From an uncultured Aquimarina sp. (GTDB taxonomy: Bacteria > Bacteroidota > Bacteroidia > Flavobacteriales > Flavobacteriaceae): a stretch of DNA of 64,000 nucleotides. The stretch covers positions 496,001 through 560,000 of the forward strand of contig NZ_CANLMP010000004.1 of assembly GCF_947492405.1 (NCBI RefSeq). The letters run 5' to 3'. Positions 54,118 to 63,446 of this stretch are shown here, in pieces. Position 1 is the first letter of the stretch. The number at the start of each line of letters is the position of its first letter. Under the pieces are notes generated by a model. The model did not search any database. It was not told the DNA's origin and saw nothing but the letters and a program-made list of their open reading frames with translations. Both the position numbers and the translations under genes were made by a program.

Positions 54118-55401
54118 TTAAGCACTCATCGTATGCGGAAAATACAGATTAATTGTCGTTCCTTTATTATACTCGCTTTCTATTTCTAAAACTCCGTTTT
54201 GCTTTTCTACTAATTTCTTAGCGATACTTAGTCCAAATCCGGTACCTCTTTCATTTTCCGTTCCAGTTGTAGAATTATTCTTTTCTGTAGTAAAAAGATC
54301 ATAAAGACTCTCATTACGTATTCCTATGCCTTTGTCCTCTATGGCTATTCTTACTTGTCCTCCTATTTTTTCGGATTTTACAATAATATCAGATCCTCGA
54401 TGAGAAAATTTAATGGCATTTGCTATTAAGTTTCTCATAACCGTTTCCATCATTGCAGGATTTATAGTAACCTTAAGGTCTTTGGGCAATTCATTTATTA
54501 AACTAATTTCTTTATTTTTTGTTTTTAAATCAGAAAATGCAAAAACCTTATCAACAATAACAGAAATCTTCTTCGTTTCTAGCAAAACTTGTGATTGCTT
54601 TTTATAAATATTACCCCATTCTAGTAAATCCTCTAATAAGTTGTTTCCTTTGTCTGCTGCCTCTTTTATCATATTCTTTATCTGATCTCGTTCCTGAACA
54701 TTATCCACTTCATCTACCATATCTATAAGAGATCTAAGTTGATAAAAAGGTGTTCTAAGATCATGCCCAATGATTCTAAAGAGGTCATCTTTTGATTGAT
54801 TCATTTCTTTAAGTTCCTCATTTTTGATACTTATCAATCTATTCGCCTCTTTTACTTTTCTGGATAGCTGTACAAGTAATCGTTGACAAAAGTATGCCAT
54901 AAGACCACCTCCACTTACAATCACAAAATAAAATGCTAATTTCTCTATTGGAAATTTAGGATAACAAAACATACATACTGTGATGAAAATAAAGTTAATC
55001 GTAAGCAAAAAGATAATATGCCTAAAATGCACTAACATCCCCACAGCAAAGAAGAGTAGGGATACGATTACTTCTACTTTTAAAAAGAATGATTCAAATT
55101 CGAAATTAGGGTCTAATATTCCGTAAAAAAGAGAAGACATCATTCCTAAAACAATGGTATATACCGAAAGCGTAAGTAATCTGGACTTTCTGATAAAGCC
55201 TCCTTTCTGTAGTAACAAACCAATAGTAACTATTGTAAATGTAATAACGGCTCTTTTAAAGTAGACACTTAGTCCTCCTTCATTATACTCTACTACACCA
55301 TCTAATATTATTCCTGGCAATGCAATAAACATTACAGTGAACAACACTTTGTCAAATTGAAAGAACTTGGGTAATTTTCGGGATGTATTACTAATATTCA
55401 T
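54118..55401 (-). CDS. Membrane histidine kinase (orphan)
   Basis: The 427-residue protein has about six N-terminal transmembrane segments (residues ~15-190), a coiled-coil linker, and a kinase core with H-box FRIIGHDLRTPFYQLRSLID, N-box NLIANAIKFSHRG, G1 DKGIGI and G2 GTGFGLSIAKKLVEKQ. It has no sensory or receiver domain of recognised type and no response regulator neighbour. It is a close paralogue of the next gene and probably pairs with an unlinked regulator. Signal unknown. Confidence 0.93.
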   Translation of the reverse strand: MNISNTSRKLPKFFQFDKVLFTVMFIALPGIILDGVVEYNEGGLSVYFKRAVITFTIVTIGLLLQKGGFIRKSRLLTLSVYTIVLGMMSSLFYGILDPNFEFESFFLKVEVIVSLLFFAVGMLVHFRHIIFLLTINFIFITVCMFCYPKFPIEKLAFYFVIVSGGGLMAYFCQRLLVQLSRKVKEANRLISIKNEELKEMNQSKDDLFRIIGHDLRTPFYQLRSLIDMVDEVDNVQERDQIKNMIKEAADKGNNLLEDLLEWGNIYKKQSQVLLETKKISVIVDKVFAFSDLKTKNKEISLINELPKDLKVTINPAMMETVMRNLIANAIKFSHRGSDIIVKSEKIGGQVRIAIEDKGIGIRNESLYDLFTTEKNNSTTGTENERGTGFGLSIAKKLVEKQNGVLEIESEYNKGTTINLYFPHTMSA

Positions 55402-55684
55402 ATCAATATCAATTTATTTAGCCCCGTTAAACTTTATATAGAAGTAGAAGTTAAATCTTAACTATATCGTTAAAGTTAACAAAAAAATCGACAAAAAACA
55501 CATTTTAGTCTAAAAAAATCAGAAAAGTAAGAAAAATATAAGCACTTGTATAACTATTTAGCTTTTACATTGGTCAACTGTACAATAAGAATTCTGCATT
55601 ATTTTTAAGCGTTGTATAAAATTATTGGTAGTTATTGGAACTTACTTATAGGTAGGAAAAAGCTTTTAGGATTGTATAAAAGCA

Positions 55685-56956
55685 TCAAGCTACCATAGGA
55701 AAAGTAAGGACTACTTTGGTTCCTTTTTTCAATTCACTATCTATAGAAAGCGATCCCATTTGTCGTTCCACAAGTTTTTTTACGATTCCTAACCCATACC
55801 CAGTTCCTTTTTCATTAGCGGTTCCCGAAGTTGATTTTACTTCATCAGAAAATAGAACTTTCAATTGATCAGAGCTTATACCTACACCTCGGTCAACAAC
55901 AGATATATCTATATCGTTATTCTTAATACTACAATTGACTATAATCTTAGATTTAGGATGTGAAAACTTGATAGCATTCCCAATTAAATTTCTAAAAACC
56001 GTTTCCATCATAGAATTACTAATCTTTAGTTTTATGTCTTCGGGCACTTCATTAATTAATTCAATTTCTTTAACATCACTATTAAATTTAAAAAACTCAA
56101 AAGTTTTATTGACAACTACGGCTATTGACAACTCTTCTAAATTTATATCTTTTTGATCCGCAGTTTTATCATCCCAACTTAATAAATCTTCTAACAGTTC
56201 ATTTCCTTTAGTAGCAGATTCTTGTATAAGATTAAGGTATTGTTGCTTTTCATTCTCATCCTTACTTTCTGTAATAAGATCAACCAATAGGTTCATTTGA
56301 TGAAAAGGAGTTCTTAGATCATGGCCAATAATTCTAAATAATTGATCCTTTGTAGCATTCATTCTTTTCAATTCTGTATTTTGTTCTTCAATTAACGCTC
56401 TTGCTGACTTAATTTTTTTAAATAACGATTGTACGAATTTTTTACCTGCATAGGCTATAAAACCTCCTCCAGAAACTAAAACTCCGCAAAAGATAAATCT
56501 CCAAATTGAATACTCTTTGCCTGTCGTTAACACACAGCAAATGATAAATAGAATATTCATCGCATTTAGTATAAAAAGGTGTCTCGCTTGAATCAACGTA
56601 CCTGCCGCAAATATTACCGTAGCAAAAATCATTTGAACATGTATGAAATTATATTCAAACGCAAAATCAGGATCGAAATAACCAATAACAAAAGTGTAAT
56701 CAATGGCAATCCTAATTGTATATAGGGATATTACTATTAATTCCTTTTTAGTTATTAGATTAAATTTAAGTATTACTAATCCTAAGGTAAGAATGATAAT
56801 ATTAACAATATCTCTATAGAAATATAGACTAAATCCGGTATTTAAATATTCAATATATCCATGAAGTGCGGTAGCAGGAAATATAACACAAAAAAAAGGT
56901 GCTAATACTCTATCATATTTCCAGGTACTATCAAATGTCAATAGCTTCAACTTCAT
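55685..56956 (-). CDS. Membrane histidine kinase (orphan, paralogue)
   Basis: The 423-residue protein has six probable N-terminal membrane segments and the same kinase architecture as its neighbour: FRIIGHDLRTPFHQMNLLVD, NLIGNAIKFSHPK, DRGVGISSD and GTGYGLGIVKKLVERQ. The two genes are 283 bp apart on the same strand and likely arose by tandem duplication; the sensor regions have diverged more than the kinase cores. No response regulator is close. Function unknown. Confidence 0.92.
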   Translation of the reverse strand: MKLKLLTFDSTWKYDRVLAPFFCVIFPATALHGYIEYLNTGFSLYFYRDIVNIIILTLGLVILKFNLITKKELIVISLYTIRIAIDYTFVIGYFDPDFAFEYNFIHVQMIFATVIFAAGTLIQARHLFILNAMNILFIICCVLTTGKEYSIWRFIFCGVLVSGGGFIAYAGKKFVQSLFKKIKSARALIEEQNTELKRMNATKDQLFRIIGHDLRTPFHQMNLLVDLITESKDENEKQQYLNLIQESATKGNELLEDLLSWDDKTADQKDINLEELSIAVVVNKTFEFFKFNSDVKEIELINEVPEDIKLKISNSMMETVFRNLIGNAIKFSHPKSKIIVNCSIKNNDIDISVVDRGVGISSDQLKVLFSDEVKSTSGTANEKGTGYGLGIVKKLVERQMGSLSIDSELKKGTKVVLTFPMVA

Positions 56957-57171
56957 ATAATGTTGTTATATTTAAAAAAAAAGAACATTATAATATATAG
57001 TATCTCTTTCTTGCGTATCGACGAATATACAAAAATCATCGATAAAATACACATTCATAGGTGAGCAAATAAAAAAAACGAGTTTATACTTACGCTCTGG
57101 AAATATGATGACTTAATTTTCAAAAATATTTTGTAGGTAAATCAAATCCTTTTCGTCTAAGCAGGTAACCA

Positions 57172-57678
57172 ATGCTAAACCTGATGAAATACACTATCTA
57201 TATTGTCATTTCCCTATTGTTCTTTTCTTTTCAAACTTCTGTTGAAAAAGAATACCATAAAGAATATTACAACGATGGATCCATCAAATCTGAGGGGTGG
57301 AAAATAGCCAATCAAAAGACTGGGTATTGGTATACATATCATACTAATGGTAATGTTTTGGAACAAGGACATTATAGAAATAACAAGAGACAAGGATATT
57401 GGTATTTCTATTCCTTAGAAAACAAACTCATTAAAGAAGGACATTTTATAAATAATAAAGCGGAAAAATGGTGGATTATTTACGATATTGCCGCTGGTAA
57501 TAAGAAAAATCAGACTATCAGAAAATATCAATACCGAAATAATAAAAAAAACGGGTACTGCCTATTATATAAAAATGATAAGCTCTTTAAAGCAGAAAAA
57601 TACGTGGATGATCGAAAAACGGGAGAATGGACGGATGTTTTTAGCTTTAAAAAAGACAATCCCAATGCTTCTCTATAA
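57172..57678 (+). CDS. Secreted MORN-repeat protein
   Basis: The 168-residue protein has an N-terminal hydrophobic signal (MKYTIYIVISLLFFSFQTS; the internal ATG at 57184 is an equally possible start). Several MORN-type repeats follow, of the pattern [YG].DGSIKSEGWKI, GYWYTYHTNGNVLEQGHYRN and GYWYFYSLENKLIKEGHF. It resembles the YwqK-type group. Its stop codon directly abuts the next ATG (TAAATG), so it is coupled to the glycosyltransferases. The role in the operon is unclear. Confidence 0.85.
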   Translation: MLNLMKYTIYIVISLLFFSFQTSVEKEYHKEYYNDGSIKSEGWKIANQKTGYWYTYHTNGNVLEQGHYRNNKRQGYWYFYSLENKLIKEGHFINNKAEKWWIIYDIAAGNKKNQTIRKYQYRNNKKNGYCLLYKNDKLFKAEKYVDDRKTGEWTDVFSFKKDNPNASL

Positions 57679-58371
57679 ATGAATCCCATAATCAAAGTAA
57701 TCATACCTGCCTATAACGAAGAGAACTCTATAGGTCATGTAATTAATGAAATTCCTAACCAAGTTTCTGAAATAATTGTGGTGAGTAATAACTCCACAGA
57801 CAATACCGAAGTAGTAGCAAGACAAGCTGGTGCTATTGTATTAAGAGAAGAAAGAATGGGATATGGATATGCCTGTCTTAAAGGTTTAGAGTATGTTGCT
57901 TCGCAAAAAATTACTCCAGAAATTATCGTATTTCTGGATGGAGATTACAGCGATTATCCCGAAGAATTGACAAAGATTATTGAACCTATTATCAATCAAG
58001 ATATCGATATGGTCATAGGCGCAAGAGATAAAAAATTAAGAGAATCAGGTTCTATGACCATCCCACAGATTTTCGGAAATTGGCTTGCTACGAGTTTAAT
58101 GAAACTATTATTTGGAGCAAAATTCACAGATCTAGGTCCTTTTAGAGCAATTAAGTATACCAAGCTTCTGGAATTAAATATGCAAGACAAAACCTATGGT
58201 TGGACAATAGAAATGCAACTAAAAGCAATAAAAAAGCGTTTTAGTTATACAGAAGTTCCTGTTCGTTATAAAAAGAGAATAGGCGTCTCAAAAGTTTCAG
58301 GAACCATAAAAGGTGCTATCTTTGCAGGCGTTAAGATTTTAAGTTGGATTTTTAAATATAGCTTTGCATAA
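57679..58371 (+). CDS. GT2 glycosyltransferase (dolichyl/polyprenyl-phosphate-sugar synthase-like)
   Basis: The 230-residue GT-A enzyme has IKVIIPAYNEENSIGHVI, a donor-binding NNSTDNT, the metal-binding FLDGDYSDYPEEL and the acceptor segment DLGPFRAIKY. The composition and length fit enzymes that load a sugar onto polyprenyl phosphate or modify a lipid. No membrane helices are seen apart from a hydrophobic C-terminus. It overlaps the following gene by one base (TAATG), implying tight stoichiometry. Confidence 0.9.
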   Translation: MNPIIKVIIPAYNEENSIGHVINEIPNQVSEIIVVSNNSTDNTEVVARQAGAIVLREERMGYGYACLKGLEYVASQKITPEIIVFLDGDYSDYPEELTKIIEPIINQDIDMVIGARDKKLRESGSMTIPQIFGNWLATSLMKLLFGAKFTDLGPFRAIKYTKLLELNMQDKTYGWTIEMQLKAIKKRFSYTEVPVRYKKRIGVSKVSGTIKGAIFAGVKILSWIFKYSFA

Positions 58372-59843
58372 TGGATATTGCTATCATTGTTATTTATACA
58401 GTAGCTTTACTAATAATTTTCTTGTACAGTTTAGCACAGTTGAATTTACTTTTCAACTATCTTAAGTCTCGTAAACTGGATGATAATTCTCCTACTTTTG
58501 ACCTTTCCAAAGAAGAAGAAACTCCTTACGTAACTATTCAATTACCGGTGTATAATGAACTCTATGTAATGGAACGATTACTAGATAACATTGCATTATT
58601 AGAGTATCCTAAGGATAAGTTAGAAATACAAGTACTGGATGACTCTACAGATGAATCTGTACATACCACCGCCTCTCATATTGAGAAATTACAAAAAACA
58701 GGTTTAGACATTCAACATATTCGTCGTGAAGACAGAACAGGGTTTAAAGCTGGAGCATTAAAAGAGGGTTTAAAAATTGCTAAAGGTGAATTTATAGCAA
58801 TTTTTGATGCCGATTTCCTTCCTGGTAAAAAGTGGTTATTACAAACAATACCCTATTTCAAAAACGACGGTATTGGTGTTGTACAAACTCGTTGGGGGCA
58901 TATCAATAGAGATTATTCTATGTTGACCAAAATTCAGGCGTTTGCATTGGATTTTCATTTCACTATGGAACAAGTAGGTCGTAATTATAAAGATCACTTT
59001 ATTAATTTTAATGGAACTGCAGGTGTCTGGAGAAAGAAATGCATTGAGGATGCCGGAAACTGGCAAGGAGATACATTAACAGAAGATTTAGATCTTAGTT
59101 ACCGAGCACAACTTAAAAAATGGAAATTCAAGTATCTTGAAGAAGTAGAAACTCCTGCAGAATTGCCGGTTGTTATAAGTGCTGCCCGTTCACAACAGTT
59201 TAGATGGAACAAAGGTGCCGCAGAAAATTTCCAGAAACTGTATTGGAAAATGCTAAAAGACAAAACGGTCTCTTTTAAAACAAAATTCCATAGTTTCTTT
59301 CACTTGCTAAATAGTAGTATGTTTTTATTAGTACTATTAGTTGCTATATTAAGTGTTCCAGTAATGTACATTAAAAATAGTAATCCAATGTTTAGCTGGT
59401 ATTTTAATGTGATTGCCTTTTTTGCATTAAGTACAGTGATATTTTTCTTTTGCTACTGGCATACTTTTAAGAAAATTCATAAAGGCGGATTTTGGAATTT
59501 TATAGAATATATTAAGATGTTTTTTACCTTCTTTTCTATAGCTATGGGATTCTCTGTGCATAATTCAATGGCTGTTTTAGAGGGTCATTTCGGAAAGAAA
59601 AGTGAATTTGTCAGAACGCCAAAATTTAATATAAACACACTTAAAGATTCCTGGAAGGGAAATAAATACGTGAATAAAAACATTTCGGGAAATACAATCA
59701 TAGAAGCATTCCTTATGTGCTATTTTGCATTTGCTTTATATAGTGCTTTTAAGCTTCAGGATTTTGGATTGTTTTTATTTCATATCATGCTATTCCTCGG
59801 ATTTGGATTTGTATTCTTTAAATCCGTTACTTCTAAAATATAA
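58371..59843 (+). CDS. Membrane GT2 glycosyltransferase (cellulose-synthase superfamily)
   Basis: The 490-residue protein has an N-terminal membrane helix, a processive-type GT2 domain with D,D,D..QxxRW signature (VLDDSTDES, FDADFLPG, TEDLDLSYRA, QQFRW), and four C-terminal transmembrane helices. This class makes beta-linked polysaccharides or glycolipids such as glucosylceramide. It overlaps neighbours by one base on both sides. In the absence of a PilZ domain or a pore-forming partner, a glycolipid transferase is as likely as a polymer synthase. Confidence 0.9.
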   Translation: MDIAIIVIYTVALLIIFLYSLAQLNLLFNYLKSRKLDDNSPTFDLSKEEETPYVTIQLPVYNELYVMERLLDNIALLEYPKDKLEIQVLDDSTDESVHTTASHIEKLQKTGLDIQHIRREDRTGFKAGALKEGLKIAKGEFIAIFDADFLPGKKWLLQTIPYFKNDGIGVVQTRWGHINRDYSMLTKIQAFALDFHFTMEQVGRNYKDHFINFNGTAGVWRKKCIEDAGNWQGDTLTEDLDLSYRAQLKKWKFKYLEEVETPAELPVVISAARSQQFRWNKGAAENFQKLYWKMLKDKTVSFKTKFHSFFHLLNSSMFLLVLLVAILSVPVMYIKNSNPMFSWYFNVIAFFALSTVIFFFCYWHTFKKIHKGGFWNFIEYIKMFFTFFSIAMGFSVHNSMAVLEGHFGKKSEFVRTPKFNINTLKDSWKGNKYVNKNISGNTIIEAFLMCYFAFALYSAFKLQDFGLFLFHIMLFLGFGFVFFKSVTSKI

Positions 59844-61234
59844 TGGTTACACTTTGGAAATACCATAAGTTTTCCATCATCTTTACTTTAGTTTGTGCCT
59901 TATTTTATTGGAGTTTTGCATATCAACTAGAACGTATTGACTTTTTAAAAATGTTTAGTTTGTGGGTTGGATTATTCTTTCTTTCCTACAAAATTATTAA
60001 AACCAATCCTAAAAACTTTAAATTCTTAGCTGGTATAGCTTTAGGATTTAGAATACTATTTCTATTCGCCATACCTAATCTATCTCAAGATTTTTATCGA
60101 TTTATCTGGGATGGTCGCATGTTATTAGAAGGGTTTAATCCATACTTATCACTACCCGAAACATGGATTGCACAAGGTAATGCACCAATTACCCAAGCTA
60201 AAGAGCTTTATGAAGGTATGGGCTCGCTTAATGGTAGTCATTTTACTAATTATCCTCCAATCAGTCAATTTTGTTATCTGATTGCAGGTGTTTTTGCTGG
60301 AAAAAGTATTCTGGGCTCAGCAATTGTTATGCGATTACTTATTATTCTAGCAGATGTTGGCACTTTTTTCTTTGGAAGGAAATTATTACAAATACTTCAT
60401 ATTCCTGATAACAGAATCTTTTGGTACCTGTTAAATCCTTTCGTAATTATAGAACTTACCGGCAATCTCCATTTCGAAGCAGTTATGATATTTTTTATCA
60501 TCTGGTCTTTGTATCTATTGCAAAAAGGATATTGGTATTGGGCTGCAATTTCTTTGGCACTTTCTGTATCGGTAAAGTTGATTCCATTATTATTTTTACC
60601 ATTATTCTTTCAAACATTTATCTTGGGAAAACGAAAAGGCTTTGACAAGCTCTGTCTCACGGATGGTTTTTTAAAACTTATTGGATTTTATAGTATCGTT
60701 ATTATCACAACTGTACTTCTTTTTGCTCCTTTCTTATCTTCTGAATTTATTGCAAATTTCGGTAAAACGATTAGTCTTTGGTTTCAGAATTTTGAATTCA
60801 ATGCTAGTATTTATTACATCATTCGCTGGATAGGCTATCAAACTATTGGCTGGAATATCATTGGTACAGTTGGTAAGATTTTACCGTTAATTATAATTGG
60901 AATCTTATTAATGCTTACTTTTTTAAGGAAAAATAAAAGCACAACAGAATTAATTACGGTAATGGTGATTGGTATTTGCAGCTATTATTTTTTATCAACT
61001 ACTGTACATCCCTGGTATCTCGCAGTCCCTTTAGCGCTTTGTGTTTTTACAAAATATAAGTTTCCTATTTGGTGGTCTTTTGTTATTATATTTAGCTATA
61101 CCGCGTATATACATCCTGATTTTAAAGAAAATTTATGGTTTGTTGCTCTAGAATATAGTGTGGTATTTGGTATTTTTATTTTCGAAGTGTTTAAAAACAC
61201 AAAAATAACTTCTTTAAAATCTGTTTATAATTGA
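59843..61234 (+). CDS. Multi-spanning GT-C-type glycosyltransferase (mannosyltransferase-like)
   Basis: The 463-residue protein has about ten to twelve hydrophobic helices. The first luminal/periplasmic loop carries SQDFYRFIWDGRML and GFNPYLSL, a pattern shared by polyprenol-phosphate-sugar-dependent GT87-like mannosyltransferases, and VSVKLIPLLFLPLFF is also typical. It probably takes a sugar from the lipid carrier made by the first GT in this operon. The start overlaps the preceding stop (TAATG), and its TGA overlaps the next TTG start. Confidence 0.82.
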   Translation: MVTLWKYHKFSIIFTLVCALFYWSFAYQLERIDFLKMFSLWVGLFFLSYKIIKTNPKNFKFLAGIALGFRILFLFAIPNLSQDFYRFIWDGRMLLEGFNPYLSLPETWIAQGNAPITQAKELYEGMGSLNGSHFTNYPPISQFCYLIAGVFAGKSILGSAIVMRLLIILADVGTFFFGRKLLQILHIPDNRIFWYLLNPFVIIELTGNLHFEAVMIFFIIWSLYLLQKGYWYWAAISLALSVSVKLIPLLFLPLFFQTFILGKRKGFDKLCLTDGFLKLIGFYSIVIITTVLLFAPFLSSEFIANFGKTISLWFQNFEFNASIYYIIRWIGYQTIGWNIIGTVGKILPLIIIGILLMLTFLRKNKSTTELITVMVIGICSYYFLSTTVHPWYLAVPLALCVFTKYKFPIWWSFVIIFSYTAYIHPDFKENLWFVALEYSVVFGIFIFEVFKNTKITSLKSVYN

Positions 61235-61659
61235 GATTTACATTACATAGTAAAATATGCTATCTACTCATAACATTATTTATAAGTAGTTTTTTATTTT
61301 CTCAAGACACTTCTGTTGCTATAATAGCATCGTTAGAAAACGATTGGGATCTATGTGAATATATGACTAATAAACATTATTGTGAATCTAACTCTAATAG
61401 ATTGTACTGTAATTACAAAATTAAGTTTATTAAAAATCAATTTATCTTACTAGAAGATTCAGAAAAAATTGATGAAGGAGATTTCGAAATCCAACATGAA
61501 TATGATAATTCTTTTTTAATAAGTTTCAGTTCTACGTTTACTAATAAAATTTTGAAATTATTAGGGTCTGAAACTATTAAGCTTTTTGACGAAAAAGAAA
61601 AAGGTTTTATACTCCATACGGAGTCTCCAGCAAACTTATTTGTATTAAAAAAATTATAA
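61231..61659 (+). CDS. Small secreted protein, function unknown
   Basis: The 142-residue protein begins at a TTG that overlaps the preceding TGA (TTGA), and no in-frame ATG precedes the signal peptide. The signal peptide ends near SSFLFSQ. The mature region has four Cys (CEYM, HYCES, YCNYK) and is beta-rich. No family was recognised. It is likely co-expressed with the glycosyltransferases. Confidence 0.7.
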   Translation: MRFTLHSKICYLLITLFISSFLFSQDTSVAIIASLENDWDLCEYMTNKHYCESNSNRLYCNYKIKFIKNQFILLEDSEKIDEGDFEIQHEYDNSFLISFSSTFTNKILKLLGSETIKLFDEKEKGFILHTESPANLFVLKKL

Positions 61660-61666
61660 CGACATT

Positions 61667-62494
61667 TTGAAAATTAATTTCAGAAAAATAGGAAGACGAT
61701 TATTACGATTTATAGTATTTATTATTGTTTTAATTCTTTGCGGATATATATTTCTATATATAAAACAAGAACGCTTCTTTTTTAACCCTAAAATATTACC
61801 AAAGGATTATACATATTCTTTTGATCAGCCCTTTGAAGAAGTTAATATTGCTGTAGAAGATGATGTGAATCTAAATGCTTTATTATTCAAAACTGATTCC
61901 ATTAGTAAAGGTATAATCTTATACTTTCATGGTAATGCCGGAGCAATTCATGAATGGGGAGAGCGAGCATATTTATACACAGAAAATAGCTTTGATGTCT
62001 TATTTGTAGATTATAGAGGATATGGTAAAAGTGATAGCTTCTACGAGGAAGAATCTGAATTATATAATGACGCACAAAAAATATATGATTATGTGCTTAC
62101 TCGTTATGAAGAAAAAGATGTTATTATATTAGGGTATTCAATAGGAACAGGATTTGCATCATATACTGCAGCAAAGAATAATCCTAAACTTCTTATTTTA
62201 GAAGCTCCGTATTATGCTTGGAACGAATTTATAGCTAATATCGCTCCTGTTCCGCAAGCATTAATCAATTATGAAATTCCATCCTACAAGTTTTTAGGAG
62301 AAGTCAAGTGCCCAATTCGTGTTTTTCATGGTTCTAAAGATTTTCTGATTAAGCCAGAGGAACATTCTAAACGATTAAAAAAACTATATCCCGATAAAAT
62401 CGAACTTACACTCATTAAAGGTGCCGGGCATAATGGTATTTACCTTTCTAAGCAGTATTATGATGAGCTACAGGAATTGTTGAGTAGGTATTAA
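61667..62494 (+). CDS. Alpha/beta hydrolase, membrane-anchored
   Basis: The 275-residue protein starts at TTG and has an N-terminal membrane anchor (LLRFIVFIIVLILCGYIFLY). The alpha/beta hydrolase core shows HGNAGAIHEWGERA, VDYRGYGKSD, the nucleophile elbow GYSIGTG, FHGSKDFLI (Asp) and GAGHNGIY (His). It resembles the BEM46/serine-hydrolase group. Last gene of the glycosyltransferase operon, followed by a terminator. It may deacylate a lipid product, which is speculative. Confidence 0.88.
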   Translation: MKINFRKIGRRLLRFIVFIIVLILCGYIFLYIKQERFFFNPKILPKDYTYSFDQPFEEVNIAVEDDVNLNALLFKTDSISKGIILYFHGNAGAIHEWGERAYLYTENSFDVLFVDYRGYGKSDSFYEEESELYNDAQKIYDYVLTRYEEKDVIILGYSIGTGFASYTAAKNNPKLLILEAPYYAWNEFIANIAPVPQALINYEIPSYKFLGEVKCPIRVFHGSKDFLIKPEEHSKRLKKLYPDKIELTLIKGAGHNGIYLSKQYYDELQELLSRY

Positions 62495-62501
62495 ACAAAA
62501 G

Positions 62502-62532
62502 AAATGAGCAAGACTAATAATCTTGCTCATTT
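62502..62532 (+). terminator. Terminator hairpin after the hydrolase gene
   Basis: AAATGAGCAAGA (62502-62513) pairs with 62521-62532 around a 7-base loop, followed by more T's on the plus strand. It is placed between convergent genes, and the A-rich start gives it partial function in the other direction. Confidence 0.9.
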
Positions 62533-62558
62533 TTCTTTTTACTATTTATAAATATGTT

Positions 62559-63398
62559 TTACATCATCCTCAAATTAATAACTTCCTGTTCGGTAAGTAT
62601 TCGCCAATGACCTCTGGGAAGATCTTTTTTAGTTAATCCTGCAAAAATAACTCTGTCTAATTTCACTACACCATAATTAAGGTGTTCAAAAAGTTTTGTT
62701 ACAATTCCGTTTTTTGAAGACATCAATTGAATTCCAATTTCACTTTTAGCAGCCCCTTCTATATAAGAAATCTCATCCACCTGGATATAACCTTCCTCTA
62801 ATTTGATCCCTTTTTCTATTTTCTGAAAATCTTCGAACTTAAGATTGCGATCTAACTCTACATGAAAGATTTTACGAACTCCTGTTTTATGATGCGTTAG
62901 TTTTTTTTCTAAATCTACATCGTTCGTAAACAAAAGTAATCCAGTTGTATTACGTTCTAACCTACCTACAGGTTTTAGTCGTGCTCTAGAAGCATTAGCT
63001 ACTAAATCCATTACTGTTCTGGTTTTCTCTGGGCTAGTAGAGGTTACAAAACCTTTAGGTTTATTAAGCAATACATATTCTTTTTTCTCTGGAGTTATAA
63101 GACGTCCATCGAATTTAACCTCATCAGTAAGCTTTACTTTATAACCCATTTCGGTAATAGGCTTCCCGTTTACCCAAACACTACCCGTCTTAATATACAG
63201 ATCTGCATCTCTTCTGGAGCAAACTCCAGAATTAGCCACAAATTTATTTAATCGAATTTCATCAGAATTCGAAATCTTCTTTGGTGAGTTATTTGCTTTT
63301 TTTACAGGAGCATTACCTCTAGTATATGATTTCTTTTTTGGATTTCCTCCTTGTCTTCCACTTCCTTTTCCTCTATTGGAATTGTCTCCACGACTCAT
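62559..63398 (-). CDS. RsuA/RluB-family pseudouridine synthase with Glu at catalytic position
   Basis: The 279-residue protein has a basic low-complexity N-terminus (residues 1-45), an S4 RNA-binding domain (residues 46-90: IRLNKFVANSGVCSRRDADL) and a pseudouridine synthase domain with LLNKPKGFVTS. The motif that normally reads GRLDxxT here is GRLERNT, with Glu148 (GAA codon) where the catalytic Asp is expected. The following TTGLLLFTND and YHFEKL-type regions are otherwise standard. It would modify rRNA if active. Confidence 0.9.
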   Translation of the reverse strand: MSRGDNSNRGKGSGRQGGNPKKKSYTRGNAPVKKANNSPKKISNSDEIRLNKFVANSGVCSRRDADLYIKTGSVWVNGKPITEMGYKVKLTDEVKFDGRLITPEKKEYVLLNKPKGFVTSTSPEKTRTVMDLVANASRARLKPVGRLERNTTGLLLFTNDVDLEKKLTHHKTGVRKIFHVELDRNLKFEDFQKIEKGIKLEEGYIQVDEISYIEGAAKSEIGIQLMSSKNGIVTKLFEHLNYGVVKLDRVIFAGLTKKDLPRGHWRILTEQEVINLRMM

Positions 63399-63446
63399 AT
63401 CTTACATTTTTTGCAAAGATAGCTGTTTAGTTGTTAGAAATAACAA

